Assembly: GCF_000316035.1 (NCBI RefSeq)
Contig: NZ_ANHX01000066.1
Coordinates: 1-64,000 of the forward strand
Direction: 5' to 3'
DNA from: Paenibacillus sp. PAMC 26794
GTDB lineage: Bacteria; Bacillota; Bacilli; Paenibacillales; Paenibacillaceae
Length of the DNA: 64,000 bases
This document shows positions 1 through 8,681 of this stretch, one piece after another. The notes beneath the pieces are model-generated. The model worked only from the letters and a program-made list of their open reading frames with translations, had not been told where the DNA came from and searched no databases. Numbering within the stretch: the stretch's first letter is position 1; every line of letters begins with the position of its first letter. The translations under genes were made by a program, and so were the position numbers.

Positions 1-110
1 TTAATAACGTTAAGTAACTTACTTACTTACTACTTACTTACTAGTAACGACTAATAATAAGTTAATAAGTAAAGTAAAGTAAACGTAACGTACGTACGTA
101 CGAATACTTT
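1..110. repeat. Low-complexity contig-edge sequence
   Basis: The first ~110 bases consist almost entirely of ACTT, GTAA, TAAGT and TACG tetranucleotide-like runs, ending in three tandem ACGT/TACG units. Stops occur in all frames. It does not resemble the rest of the window. The order T-A-C-G matches a pyrosequencing flow order, so a low-quality read end at a contig boundary is a plausible explanation. A genuine simple repeat is the alternative. Confidence 0.5.
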
Positions 111-115
111 TTTTC

Positions 116-385
116 TTATTTATTTCGTAATGAATTTGCTAAATACAACATTAACATCCCTACAAATATCAATAATATTCCTTCAATTTTATACGACCAA
201 ATCTCTGAGGTTATGAAACTACCAAAGATATCAGAGTTATCAGACTTTACATTTTGGTATTCTGCAAGAACCAACATAGCTTTGTTCATACCCCAATTAG
301 TACTTTGAGCAATAAACTGAAATCCAATAACAAATAATACAAATGAACAGATAAGGGCTACTAAGGAAATCATTTTACTTTTCAA
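116..385 (-). CDS. Small two-helix membrane protein of unknown function
   Basis: About 89 residues when started at the TTG at 385, chosen because AAAGGAG (395-401) lies nine bases upstream; the upstream in-frame ATG at 439 lacks such a site. Two hydrophobic segments are visible, one near the N-terminus (SLVALICSFVLFVIGF) and one near the C-terminus (IEGILLIFVGMLMLYLA), separated by a polar ~40-residue loop, probably extracytoplasmic. No family is recognised. It lies about 75 bases downstream of another small membrane protein on the same strand and may be cotranscribed with it. Confidence 0.55.
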   Translation of the reverse strand: MKSKMISLVALICSFVLFVIGFQFIAQSTNWGMNKAMLVLAEYQNVKSDNSDIFGSFITSEIWSYKIEGILLIFVGMLMLYLANSLRNK

Positions 386-461
386 AATTAAATTCTCCTT
401 TGATAATATAATATTGGAAAGGGGAACCTCAAAACTCAATTGAAGTAAATATCATCTCAGT

Positions 462-859
462 CTATTCCATGTTACGTATAATCTCAGCAGATGCTATTTT
501 CCACGTGATATTATTGCGAGTCATCCTAAAAATTAGAGCGCCCGATTTGATATCCGTGATTTGATTTGTGTCGTCATAAATAATGATCTCGAAACTGGCA
601 AGCACTTCCTTTGAATTTGAATTACTATTAATTGTTTTATAAGTGACACTAGGTCTTTGGAGATTATTAATAGTGTGATAATTCAGGAATTGAATCACAG
701 AATCAGGATAGGTGTAAGACGTGCTCTCATTCTTATAAAAATGGGACAGATCATGTTCTATCACTCGCTCGGGTGATTTGAATACATATACTCCTCCAAT
801 CCCCCCGATTAAAATAGCCAGTGAAAGAGCCAATAGAATAATCGTTTTTTTCTGACCAT
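462..859 (-). CDS. Single-pass membrane/exported protein, unknown function, probable frameshift near start
   Basis: The long frame encodes one N-terminal hydrophobic helix (IILLALSLAILIGGIGGVYVF) followed by ~105 extracytoplasmic residues with no recognised domain. The upstream in-frame ATG (896) has no ribosome binding site. A perfect AGGAGG (867-872) sits seven bases before an ATG at 859, but that ATG is one frame off because of a run of seven A (845-851 on the coding strand). One extra A would give MVRKK followed directly by the hydrophobic helix, an ideal membrane-anchor start. So the gene is either disrupted at a homopolymer, miscalled, or expressed through slippage. It resembles lipoprotein or anchor proteins only in topology. 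Confidence 0.5.
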
Positions 860-972
860 GTGGCTGCCTCCTAAAGAATAAAATAAGTATGCGCATATGT
901 ATGATAAGAGATGAATCTAATGAATATATAATAATTAATAAATATTATTTTAAGAACCAATGTTATCAATAG

Positions 973-1008
973 AAAAAGAGGCTTACATCCAATTCTGGAG
1001 ATAAGCCT
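973..1008 (-). terminator. Rho-independent terminator after the signal-peptide gene
   Basis: Arms AGGCTTA (979-985) and TAAGCCT (1002-1008), with an extra inner TCCA/TGGA pairing. On the minus strand the hairpin is followed by CTTTTTCT. It lies 24 bases past the stop of the small peptide gene. Confidence 0.7.
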
Positions 1009-1031
1009 TGCTAATAGTCGCACATTTATTG

Positions 1032-1160
1032 CTATACTCCCCCATTACCATGAGTGCTAGGACTGTAGATTACAGGCTTACTAGAGATAGGTATGGGATA
1101 CAAGTTAATTAATATAAAGACACTAGACAAGACTATGATCAAAGCTACTTTTTTTCTCAT
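1032..1160 (-). CDS. Putative secreted signalling propeptide (Phr/AimP-like), 42 aa
   Basis: This gene is too short for routine ORF calling. ATG at 1160 is preceded by AGGAGG (1173-1178), and a TAG follows at 1032. The product begins MRKKVALIIVLSSVF, a basic start plus hydrophobic stretch like a signal sequence, and ends in a small polar tail, SPSTHGNGGV, from which a short mature peptide could be cut. The gene overlaps the 3' end of the HTH/TPR receptor gene by 38 bases in the +1 frame, the classic layout of RRNPP receptor/propeptide pairs (Rap-Phr, PlcR-PapR, AimR-AimP). A terminator follows. Function is inferred from size, topology and context only; the mature peptide cannot be determined from sequence. 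Confidence 0.65.
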   Translation of the reverse strand: MRKKVALIIVLSSVFILINLYPIPISSKPVIYSPSTHGNGGV

Positions 1161-2514
1161 AATTACTGTAAACCTCCTCTATGAGAGTCTTATACTTGTT
1201 TTTTATTTCTATTGAAGCCCTGCCTCTATGTCTTTCGAATAGACCAACACACTGTATAGTAGTAGATTCGCTCTTTATTTTTCTAGATAGTTGCAAACAT
1301 TTTAATAAATTTTGAAAACCTATTGTGTATCTTTCTCTCTCAAGTTGATATATCGTTAATTCTTTTAAGAATTGCACGTATCTTCCATTGGTAATCTGTT
1401 CTGTATAACTCCCTATATCACCATATGTTTCCTCATACTTGGAGATATAGAGATCAAATTTATCAAGCACTGAATCAACATCCATCTTATGATGATTTGA
1501 TGCTTCCATTATTTTCAACAGTCCTGGTAGTACCTCTGCCTCATTTTTCTCAATAAAGTTAATATAAGACTGTATAACAGCAGAATCACCCATCATAAGT
1601 CTATATAAGTAATGATTCACCTCAGCCCACGCATTAAACTTATTAATAAAAAAGAGTTCTTCATCACTGGGGTTCTCAATTTTAATTAATTTAGAGTAAA
1701 CCTCGGTATATCGGAGCGCTTCAGGATATTCTTGCCGCCCATCACATGCGGCTGCCCTTATTAAGTTCGAATATGCTGAGTATACGACAAGAGGATAAGA
1801 GGATATTCTCTGAATTTCCGACTTTTTTTTCTTGAAAGACTGTAAAAAAACTATCTTCTGTTCAAGATCTTCTCCAAGTTCAAATACCTTATCCCAGTAT
1901 TCCAGAGATGAGTATGTATTCGCCAAATCCTTAATCGCATCCAGCTGCCTCTCCTCATCCAAGCGATTAATATAAGGCTCAAAGTGCACAGCGGCCCGTA
2001 GGTTATCATGTTGATTCTGACCAAGCGAGAGGGTGAAGATGCGATACTGGCACAGAGCCAGACGTTCCGAATGTTGATATTTCTCACATTCCGCCACACA
2101 TTCGTACAACATCCGTGCAGCCTTCGTCTGTCCACGTTCAAGCATGCCTTCCGCCATCTCGAACAACTCCGAGATATACGAGCGATCATCCGTCACTTCC
2201 TGGATAACCTTATGAATACATTCCAGCTTGTCCAATTCAGCACAGCGTTGCAGGAATGGTTCCAGTCTCCTCCAATGAGGTGCCGATTCCACGAAACATT
2301 CAGCCCCATATATCTCGTAGAAATACCCCTCTTCCAGCTTCATGCCTTGGGTAATCAGATCCAGTTGCGCCATAGCGATGGGCCGAGTCCCCTTAATAAT
2401 TGCGCTAAGCGTTCCAGCATTAACTCCCGATATATCGGCAAAATACTGTAGGGTGTACCCCTGTTTCCTGATGTAGTCCTCAATATATGAGCGTATCGTA
2501 GTTGTAGGTTCCAT
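1123..2514 (-). CDS. RRNPP-type peptide-responsive transcriptional regulator (HTH + TPR)
   Basis: 463 residues from the ATG at 2514; GGAGGTGG lies eight bases upstream, whereas the longer frame would need a GTG embedded in that site. Residues ~5-60 form an XRE-like helix-turn-helix (GYTLQYFADISGVNAGTLSA). The remaining ~400 residues are all-helical repeats with spacing typical of TPR or TPR-like units, the architecture of PlcR, NprR and AimR. Such proteins bind a re-imported oligopeptide that switches DNA binding. A 42-codon putative propeptide gene overlaps its 3' end. A sigma-A promoter lies just upstream. Targets are unknown; the divergent monooxygenase or the gene's own promoter are possible. 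Confidence 0.8.
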   Translation of the reverse strand: MEPTTTIRSYIEDYIRKQGYTLQYFADISGVNAGTLSAIIKGTRPIAMAQLDLITQGMKLEEGYFYEIYGAECFVESAPHWRRLEPFLQRCAELDKLECIHKVIQEVTDDRSYISELFEMAEGMLERGQTKAARMLYECVAECEKYQHSERLALCQYRIFTLSLGQNQHDNLRAAVHFEPYINRLDEERQLDAIKDLANTYSSLEYWDKVFELGEDLEQKIVFLQSFKKKKSEIQRISSYPLVVYSAYSNLIRAAACDGRQEYPEALRYTEVYSKLIKIENPSDEELFFINKFNAWAEVNHYLYRLMMGDSAVIQSYINFIEKNEAEVLPGLLKIMEASNHHKMDVDSVLDKFDLYISKYEETYGDIGSYTEQITNGRYVQFLKELTIYQLERERYTIGFQNLLKCLQLSRKIKSESTTIQCVGLFERHRGRASIEIKNKYKTLIEEVYSNYEKKSSFDHSLV

Positions 2515-2568
2515 GTATCCCACCTCCACAATGAAAATCCATAATTTTGAATTTATATGATAAGCACA

Positions 2569-2597
2569 ATTTTAATCCTAAATTTTACAGCGGTCAA
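2569..2597 (-). promoter_or_regulatory. Sigma-A promoter of the RRNPP regulator
   Basis: On the minus strand TTGACC (2592-2597) and TAAAAT (2569-2574) are separated by exactly 17 bases, about 55 bases upstream of the chosen start codon. The rest of the 2530-2778 intergenic region is AT-rich, with no other clear element. Confidence 0.6.
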
Positions 2598-2778
2598 TAA
2601 AAATCGTGGCAATTTCCTTCACATTCATGCAAGGAGGCTTCGCTGTTCCTGCTTATAGAAAAAATCCATTAGAAGAATCCGTAAGAACGTGATACATTTA
2701 ATCCAACTTATATATCCTACTATTTCAATAGGATTATACGACACAGAAATTATCAATTCAGTTCGAGGAGAAGGTCAG

Positions 2779-3903
2779 ATGAAATTTGCCTTGTTTAGTC
2801 TCATGATGAATCTGCCTAATGCCGTAACCGGGGAAGCTCTGACAACTCAGCAGAAATTCCACAATATATTAGAGCAGGCAAAGCTGGCTGAACGACTGGG
2901 ATTCGATGCCTATGGGATCGGTGAACGACACGGTGCGCCTTTTCTATCTTCCTCGCCACCTGTCGTATTAACCGCGATAGCCGCAGCAACCACACGCATT
3001 CGGTTACTAACCACCGTCACTGTTCTTAGTATACTTGATCCAGTTCGGGTTGCCGAGGATTATGCCACGTTGGATCAATTATCGGGCGGACGGCTGGAGA
3101 TGATCATCGGGAAAGGCAATGACCCTCGGCACTATCCGCTGTTTGGCATCCGCGAAGAGGAACAATGGGACTCACTCGATGAACGCTACCATCTGCTAAG
3201 ACGGCTGTGGTCTGAAGAGAATGTGACCTGGCAGGGAACGTATCGCCCTCCGCTTGAGGGAGTGACCACGTGGCCAAGGCCGCTTCAGCAATCCATCCCG
3301 ATCTGGCATGGTAGCGCCTCCAGCACGGTCTCGACCGAACTGGCTGCCAAATATGGCGAACCGCTCTTCACGTCGAATTCTTTCCATCCGCAAGCCAAAT
3401 ACAAAGCGTTAATTGATCATTATCGGGAACGCCTTGATTATTATGGTCATGATCCGCAGCAAGCAGTGATTGGCTCTGGTGCCGGCAGTCTCTATCTTGC
3501 GGATACGGGTGAAGAAGCCATTCGCCGTTATAAGCCATATTATGAAGCGTTCCATGCCACCGCCGCCGCACAGCATAACCAGTCTCCTTTTACCGATCTG
3601 GAGGATAACATCGCACGGGGTCCTGTGTTGATCGGCAGTCCGGAGCAGGTCATTGAGAAAATTCTGGACTATCATGCTGCTTACGGACATCAGGTGCTGA
3701 GTATCAGCGTAGATGGATTGACGCATAGCGAGCAGTTGGAGCAAGTGGAGCGTTTTGCCAAGGAAGTTGCCCCTGTATTACGCCGCGAACTGCCCAGTTC
3801 AGTATGGAATGAACCCCCGGTGTTAACCCAGCACTCATCCTTCCTTTCCTCTAATGTTACAGATTCATGGCCCACAGCCATCACACCTATATTCCAGGTC
3901 TAA
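2779..3903 (+). CDS. Luciferase-like (LLM class) flavin-dependent monooxygenase
   Basis: 374 residues starting at the ATG at 2779, which follows GAGGAGAAGG; an upstream in-frame GTG at 2689 lacks a site. The sequence shows the bacterial luciferase TIM-barrel pattern: an N-terminal MKFALFSLMMN strand, GFDAYGIGERHG, the TTVTVLSILDPVRVAEDYAT segment and SGGRLEMIIGKG, which binds flavin phosphate in the family. These enzymes use FMNH2 and O2 on diverse small molecules; the substrate here cannot be deduced. It stands alone between the RRNPP regulator and a convergent TetR gene. The C-terminal ~25 residues (after VLRREL) are an irregular extension. Confidence 0.85.
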   Translation: MKFALFSLMMNLPNAVTGEALTTQQKFHNILEQAKLAERLGFDAYGIGERHGAPFLSSSPPVVLTAIAAATTRIRLLTTVTVLSILDPVRVAEDYATLDQLSGGRLEMIIGKGNDPRHYPLFGIREEEQWDSLDERYHLLRRLWSEENVTWQGTYRPPLEGVTTWPRPLQQSIPIWHGSASSTVSTELAAKYGEPLFTSNSFHPQAKYKALIDHYRERLDYYGHDPQQAVIGSGAGSLYLADTGEEAIRRYKPYYEAFHATAAAQHNQSPFTDLEDNIARGPVLIGSPEQVIEKILDYHAAYGHQVLSISVDGLTHSEQLEQVERFAKEVAPVLRRELPSSVWNEPPVLTQHSSFLSSNVTDSWPTAITPIFQV

Positions 3904-4003
3904 CAATCTCCCACGTACAATATACATGTGCTCCTTCCAGGGTGATTCCTACGAATCGCCCTATTCCCTCTTCCTCCCACTTCTATCGTGACTATCCCTA
4001 TAT

Positions 4004-4582
4004 CTACTTGGACTGAATGCCTTCCAACAATGAACGGAGCATCACATCTACAAACGCATCATCCATCGCTTCCCCCGTCACTAACATACGATAGAACACC
4101 GGCCCATAGATCAGATCAATGTATAATCCAATGTCCGTCCCTGCATTCAATTCGCCGCGCTCCACACCCTTCTCCAGAATCCCCCGAGCTTCACGCCGAC
4201 GTGGTTGGATGTATCTTGTACGGTATTCTTCGGCAAGCCCTGCATCCGACTGCCCTTCCCCAATAATCTGTGTAATCACTTTTCCTTCCCGACTGGTCAA
4301 AAAACGAACCAGATTACTCGCATGTATGCGTATATCCTCCAATACCGAGCCTGTATCCGGCACTGGCAATCTTGCCGTTGCAGCAGACATATATCCGTCC
4401 ATGATGACAGCGCCTTTATTCGGCCACCATTTGTAGATAGTGGCTTTGCTCACCTGTGCACGTTCAGCAATCTTCTCGATTGTAACCGCCCCGAATCCGT
4501 GTTCCAACAACAACTCATACGATGCTGTAAGAATGGCATTCTGGGTTTCCATGTTACGTGGACGTCCTCTTTTGGCAGTCAT
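4004..4582 (-). CDS. TetR/AcrR family transcriptional repressor
   Basis: 192 residues. The N-terminal HTH is typical (ILTASYELLLEHGFGAVTIEKIAERAQVSKATIYKWWPNKG in pieces, residues ~15-55), with a helical ligand-binding C-terminus of the TetR_C_11 type. GGAGGG precedes the ATG. It is divergently oriented from an MFS transporter with a ~280-bp intergenic region, so it most likely represses that transporter and itself and responds to a transported compound. The C-terminal helices give no clue to the inducer. Confidence 0.9.
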   Translation of the reverse strand: MTAKRGRPRNMETQNAILTASYELLLEHGFGAVTIEKIAERAQVSKATIYKWWPNKGAVIMDGYMSAATARLPVPDTGSVLEDIRIHASNLVRFLTSREGKVITQIIGEGQSDAGLAEEYRTRYIQPRRREARGILEKGVERGELNAGTDIGLYIDLIYGPVFYRMLVTGEAMDDAFVDVMLRSLLEGIQSK

Positions 4583-4751
4583 CTTGAGCCCTCCTGGATG
4601 TATAAAATATATTTAATCATCAGTATTATTCATAAAAACGATACGTTCATTATACTAAATTGCCATGAGTACACACAATTCCATCCACCACGCACCTTTT
4701 TATCCTCATTTAAATTCTCATTAAATATGTAGAGCCTATTTACAATACTAT

Positions 4752-4798
4752 ACGTTTAGTTTATTATATGTTTGTAATTAGTGAACACAACGTTTAGT
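4752..4798. promoter_or_regulatory. Direct repeats in the TetR/MFS divergent region, possible operators
   Basis: ACGTTTAGT occurs twice (4752-4760 and 4790-4798), 38 bp apart, in the AT-rich region upstream of the MFS gene. A related TACGTTCATTATACTAAAT occurs near 4642. These could be TetR operators. No perfect palindrome is present, so this is weak. Confidence 0.3.
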
Positions 4799-4861
4799 AA
4801 TTAACGTTTTTAATATTAACTGTTTATTGTGAATACAAATTTAGAACTATGGAGGATGATT

Positions 4862-6076
4862 ATGATGGATATGAGACAACAAGTGAAGAAGGCACCTGTG
4901 CCCACCTGGATTATTTTTTTGCTGGCATCCGCTTGTGGACTGATTGTGGCAAACCTGTATTATGCTCAGACCGTTATCGGTCCGATCAGCATCACAACGG
5001 GGCTGTCTTCTGCCGCTGCCGGATTGATCGTAACGTTGACTCAGATTGGTTATGTCATTGGTTTGCTGTTTATCGTGCCGCTCAGTGACATTACCGAGAA
5101 TCGGCGCCTGGTCGTGCTTTTCCTCATCGCACTGGTCGTTGCCCTAATTGCTGCGGCTTTCTCGCCCACTGCTGTTGTATTTCTGACTGCCTCCCTGTTC
5201 ATTGGCATAGGTTCTGTTGTCGCTCAGATTCTGGTGCCCTATGCAACGTATCTTACCTCCGAAGAGCAGCGCGGTCGGGTTGTAGGCAATGTAATGAGTG
5301 GTTTGTTGCTGGGCATCATGCTGGCTCGTCCTGTCGCAAGTTTCATCACCAGCCTCTTCGGATGGCAGACGGTCTTTGTATTCTCCGCCATTGTCATAAC
5401 ACTTCTCATGTTGCTCCTATCACGTGCTCTTCCTGCTCGCCAGCCTGAACCCACCTTGAAATACGGGCAATTAATCGTGTCCTTGGGCACACTGTTCAGA
5501 ACGATGCCGCTGCTGCGCCGCCGGGCGTTCTATCAGGCCAGTCTCTTTGGTGCTTTCAGCTTGTTCTGGACTACGGTTCCGCTCAGACTGGCTAACGATT
5601 TTGATATGTCACAGCAAGGAATCGCCTGGTTCGCACTGGCTGGTGTCGGAGGCGCTATTGCCGCTCCTATTGCCGGAAGATTGGCAGATCGCGGACTAAC
5701 ACGTATTCTGACGGGTGCTGCCATGGTGATCGCCGCTGCTTCATTCGGTCTTGCTTATGTGTTCCAGAGCCACTCCACGTTGGCATTGATCCTGCTTGTG
5801 ATCGTGGCGATCACACTAGATATGGCTGTCTCGGGAAATCTGGTGCTGGGTCAACGCATTATCTATTCGTTAGGAAGTGAAGCGAGAGGACGTGTGAATG
5901 GTATATTCATGTCGATCTTTTTTGTCGGCGGTGCGATAGGTTCATCCCTTGGAAGCTGGTCTTATGCTAACGGAGGCTGGAGTCTCACAACGCTGATTGG
6001 CCTGATCATGCCGCTGCTCGCTTTGGTGTATTACTTTACGGAAAAGAAAGCAGCCGTTGTCAGCAAACATCTATAA
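4862..6076 (+). CDS. MFS drug/metabolite efflux transporter
   Basis: 404 residues if started at ATG 4862 (4865 is equally possible); GGAGG at 4851-4855 decides this, and the GTG at 4829 lies upstream of it. Twelve hydrophobic segments are visible. The N-terminal part reads ACGLIVANLYYAQTVIGPIS, followed by the MFS loop 2-3 signature PLSDITENRRL and the equivalent GRLADRGLTRI in the second half. It belongs to the DHA1-like 12-TM efflux group. Its divergent TetR neighbour suggests substrate-inducible efflux. Substrate unknown. Confidence 0.85.
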   Translation: MMDMRQQVKKAPVPTWIIFLLASACGLIVANLYYAQTVIGPISITTGLSSAAAGLIVTLTQIGYVIGLLFIVPLSDITENRRLVVLFLIALVVALIAAAFSPTAVVFLTASLFIGIGSVVAQILVPYATYLTSEEQRGRVVGNVMSGLLLGIMLARPVASFITSLFGWQTVFVFSAIVITLLMLLLSRALPARQPEPTLKYGQLIVSLGTLFRTMPLLRRRAFYQASLFGAFSLFWTTVPLRLANDFDMSQQGIAWFALAGVGGAIAAPIAGRLADRGLTRILTGAAMVIAAASFGLAYVFQSHSTLALILLVIVAITLDMAVSGNLVLGQRIIYSLGSEARGRVNGIFMSIFFVGGAIGSSLGSWSYANGGWSLTTLIGLIMPLLALVYYFTEKKAAVVSKHL

Positions 6077-6145
6077 GTGCGTGTTCAAAAAGGGCGGTTT
6101 TCAGTACCTTGAACAACCTCTATAACGATTCTTTCATATGTAAAG

Positions 6146-6183
6146 AAGGGCAGAGTGATCTCTAAGATCAGCTTCTGCCCTTT
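6146..6183. terminator. Bidirectional terminator between MFS and DUF2000 genes
   Basis: AAGGGCAGA (6146-6154) pairs with TCTGCCCTT (6174-6182), extended by TGATC/GATCA. The hairpin is flanked by A-rich and T-rich ends and sits between convergent genes. Confidence 0.7.
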
Positions 6184-6187
6184 CCCC

Positions 6188-6598
6188 TTATTTCATGACA
6201 CTGAATTTTTTGGTCGCTGCCCTAACTTGATCATCCTCGCCCCATACAATGACACCTACCACTTTGGTAGCTTCCAATTCCATCGAAGCAATCTCAACTG
6301 CATATTGTTCAAAGGCATTGTTGAGCGATTGGCCTGTCTGTGAAAAAACAATATGGCTCAGTCCCCCGCTGTCATCTGCGCAGAGTTTGGCCAGATTGAT
6401 CAGTTGATTCTCCCCGGCCTTCAGAATGACCGTGCTATATCGGATGCCCGCATGCTGAACGCCGCTATGATCCAGCACAGGTTGATCAGCATATAACCCC
6501 GGCTCATTCAGGGCTGCTTGTCCCATTAACAGGGCGGCCACATTGGCGGCGGCTCCAGGTTCCAGATTTTTATCCAGTATAATAGTAATTCTTTTCAT
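6188..6598 (-). CDS. DUF2000 family protein
   Basis: 136 residues from the ATG at 6598. That start is fixed by an ATGA overlap with the upstream gene's stop (translational coupling), with GAGGGTG upstream. The protein begins MKRITIILDKNLEPGAAANV, the typical DUF2000 beginning; family members adopt a peptidyl-tRNA-hydrolase-like fold and have no established activity. The coupling makes it a functional partner of the BacA-like protein. The longer frame, starting at 6643, is not supported. Confidence 0.75.
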   Translation of the reverse strand: MKRITIILDKNLEPGAAANVAALLMGQAALNEPGLYADQPVLDHSGVQHAGIRYSTVILKAGENQLINLAKLCADDSGGLSHIVFSQTGQSLNNAFEQYAVEIASMELEATKVVGVIVWGEDDQVRAATKKFSVMK

Positions 6599-7158
6599 AT
6601 GACTGCATTCACCCTCTGTGTATTTTGTGTAAAACATACCCATGGCATGTTGATTCCCTCGCGCAACACCTTGTAGGTCACAAGTCCGTAATGATCAGCG
6701 CATAACTGATTCGTGAGCGCAATGGACTTCTCCTTGTTGAGCATGACCTTCCTGCAAGCTTCAGGGTTGGACGATACGGTGCTATTCTCTCTATAGGTTG
6801 TATCAAGTTCAGATAACAAGTATGTGGTTGCTGGATGATGATAGATAATATCGATCTGATCGGGACATACCGCATGGAAGCCGGATAGAACCAGCGCAGG
6901 AATTTTCTCCACAAAACTCTCAGACACCGCTAGTTCAGAATCCATGATGAAGCTGTTGAGCTTGGGATACGCCCCGGGGACCAGCAAGCAGGATATGATC
7001 CCTGATCTCAAGTCTTCCGCAGCCGCTTCAAATTCAGGGTATGGCTTGATACGTTCCGAGTTGCCTAGCTTCTTCGCGATATGCATGCTGCAAGTCAGGA
7101 ATCCTTCATCGTCTCCCAGCGTTCCCAGTATGGCATATTTCTCTTTAACGATCTCCAT
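6595..7158 (-). CDS. BacA / prephenate-dehydratase-like protein
   Basis: 187 residues. It has the outline of the type-2 periplasmic-binding fold of prephenate dehydratases: ILGTLGDDEGFLT near the N-terminus, LLVPGAYPKLNSFI in the middle, then a C-terminal IALTNQLCADHYGL ... MPWVCF stretch. From memory this aligns with the IALTNELARQKYGL ... MSWSLF end of B. subtilis BacA, the bacilysin prephenate decarboxylase. Similarity elsewhere is low, so the substrate may differ. It is translationally coupled to a DUF2000 gene and diverges from an ATP-grasp ligase and MFS exporter, roles that BacD and BacE fill in bacilysin synthesis. No BacB, BacC, BacF or BacG homologue is seen here. Confidence 0.55.
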   Translation of the reverse strand: MEIVKEKYAILGTLGDDEGFLTCSMHIAKKLGNSERIKPYPEFEAAAEDLRSGIISCLLVPGAYPKLNSFIMDSELAVSESFVEKIPALVLSGFHAVCPDQIDIIYHHPATTYLLSELDTTYRENSTVSSNPEACRKVMLNKEKSIALTNQLCADHYGLVTYKVLREGINMPWVCFTQNTQRVNAVI

Positions 7159-7375
7159 TTATTTCTATTTCCTCCTTTTTATTTCTAATCCGCTAAAGAT
7201 CGTATACCAAAAAATTCCTATTGTCAATTAACACTTTAACGCAACATAAATATGTATTTTAGTTCATATTTTTAACCAAAAGGTGTATTCAAAATGGAAA
7301 ATATTGAGCTATAATGTTATGAAATGAATTTTTACTATTTTTAGTATTTTGTTGAAAGGGGATATACGAGAACGT

Positions 7376-8617
7376 ATGAAAACCATTGTATACATATCTG
7401 ATTTCAGGCTTCCAACTGGATTAAACTTCGTTAAACCTTTGCAAAAATTGGCGGATCACAAGAAAATTCTGATTATTGAACGGCATAATTTGCATCATGA
7501 TGAGGTCCTCAGGGACTTCTTTGATGAAATTAGATATGTCGATCATCTGGAGTCGGTAGATGCCATCCGGGAGCATATGATGCAGATCCGAGAATCTCAT
7601 TCCATCTCTGCTTTGTTAACGCCGGGTGAGAATGCGATTGAGATCGGTGGTCAGCTCCGTTCCGAGTTCGGGATCCCCGGTATGCAGCGCAATCAGGCTG
7701 AGGCTGTTCGCAACAAATGGATCATGAAACAAATGCTGCATCAACGCGGAACTCGGACATCCGAAATTGCCATTGCTTTACATGAACAGGACTATATTCG
7801 TTTCACTGCTGTACACGGCTTCCCGATTATTGTGAAGCCACTCAGCGGATATGGAAGTATCAATACGTTCAAATTGTCCAGCATGGATGAACTGGTACAT
7901 TATCTTCACCATACAAGACAAGCACAGCAAAGGGATTTGCTGGAGGAATTCATCTACGGTACGGAGTTTCATTGTGATTCCATTGTGTCTAAGGGCAAAG
8001 TTGTATTTGCATCTGTTTCCCAATACCTGTATAACTGCCTGGATATTGCGACGAAGCAGAAACCTCCAGCCAGTATTACGTTCCCTGAAGGCACGGAAGC
8101 TGATTTTATCCATCACATCAAAGAACTCAATGAACGGGTCATTGCTGCCTTGGGTATCAATCAATCCGTAACACATGCCGAACTTTTTCTGACTCCGGAA
8201 GGAGAAGTGGTGTTTGGAGAAATTGGTGCAAGAATCGGGGGATCGCATGTTATGCCTCCTTGTATCAAGAACACCCATGGCGTTGATTTCTTCGAAGCCG
8301 TCACTGATCTGGAAGTTGGAATATATGAATTTAAGCAACAGGAGACAAGCCATAAATTCACAGGCATGATCTGCTTCCCTTCACGCGCAGGGGTAATTCA
8401 ACACATATCCGGGATAGAGGATTATGCGGATATCCCTGGCATCGTTGAGTTCAATGTATCCTATCAAGTGGGGCAGCTCGCCGGGGACGTCAACGATACC
8501 ATGACCCGATCAGGCTATGCTATCGTGGAGGGAGATTCGTTCGAGGAATTGCGTCAAACCCTGCTGGATATGTACGATCGCTTCAAGATTGAAGTGACGG
8601 TTGCTGAAACCGTATAA
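7376..8617 (+). CDS. ATP-grasp carboxylate-amine ligase
   Basis: 413 residues from ATG 7376 (AAAGGGGAT lies upstream at rather long spacing; a TTG at 7349 begins the open frame). Pre-ATP-grasp domain ~1-105, with TPGENAIEIGGQLRSEFG. The ATP-grasp core follows: GFPIIVKPLSGYGSINT (~140-160, nucleotide-binding lysine), LLEEFIYGTEFHCDS, and the metal-binding HAELFLTPEGEVVFGEIGAR (~262-285). The end matches the C-terminal subdomain of amino-acid/dipeptide ligases. Such enzymes activate a carboxylate as acyl phosphate and join it to an amine, as in BacD-type L-amino acid ligases. Cotranscription with the MFS gene 64 bases downstream suggests a made-and-exported small molecule. Confidence 0.8.
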   Translation: MKTIVYISDFRLPTGLNFVKPLQKLADHKKILIIERHNLHHDEVLRDFFDEIRYVDHLESVDAIREHMMQIRESHSISALLTPGENAIEIGGQLRSEFGIPGMQRNQAEAVRNKWIMKQMLHQRGTRTSEIAIALHEQDYIRFTAVHGFPIIVKPLSGYGSINTFKLSSMDELVHYLHHTRQAQQRDLLEEFIYGTEFHCDSIVSKGKVVFASVSQYLYNCLDIATKQKPPASITFPEGTEADFIHHIKELNERVIAALGINQSVTHAELFLTPEGEVVFGEIGARIGGSHVMPPCIKNTHGVDFFEAVTDLEVGIYEFKQQETSHKFTGMICFPSRAGVIQHISGIEDYADIPGIVEFNVSYQVGQLAGDVNDTMTRSGYAIVEGDSFEELRQTLLDMYDRFKIEVTVAETV

Positions 8618-8681
8618 GATGTACGGATAACTCACCGTTTTTGGTCTGGAGTGACGGTTATCTTGGGGAGGGCTGGAATTA

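Noticed and set aside
2008..2451. 147-codon plus-strand frame inside the RRNPP receptor gene
   Set aside because: Antisense to a well-supported gene, with no RBS and implausible composition.
6082..6115. GTTCAA / TTGAAC inverted repeat after the MFS gene
   Set aside because: Short arms with no T run; a better terminator follows at 6146, so no function was assigned.
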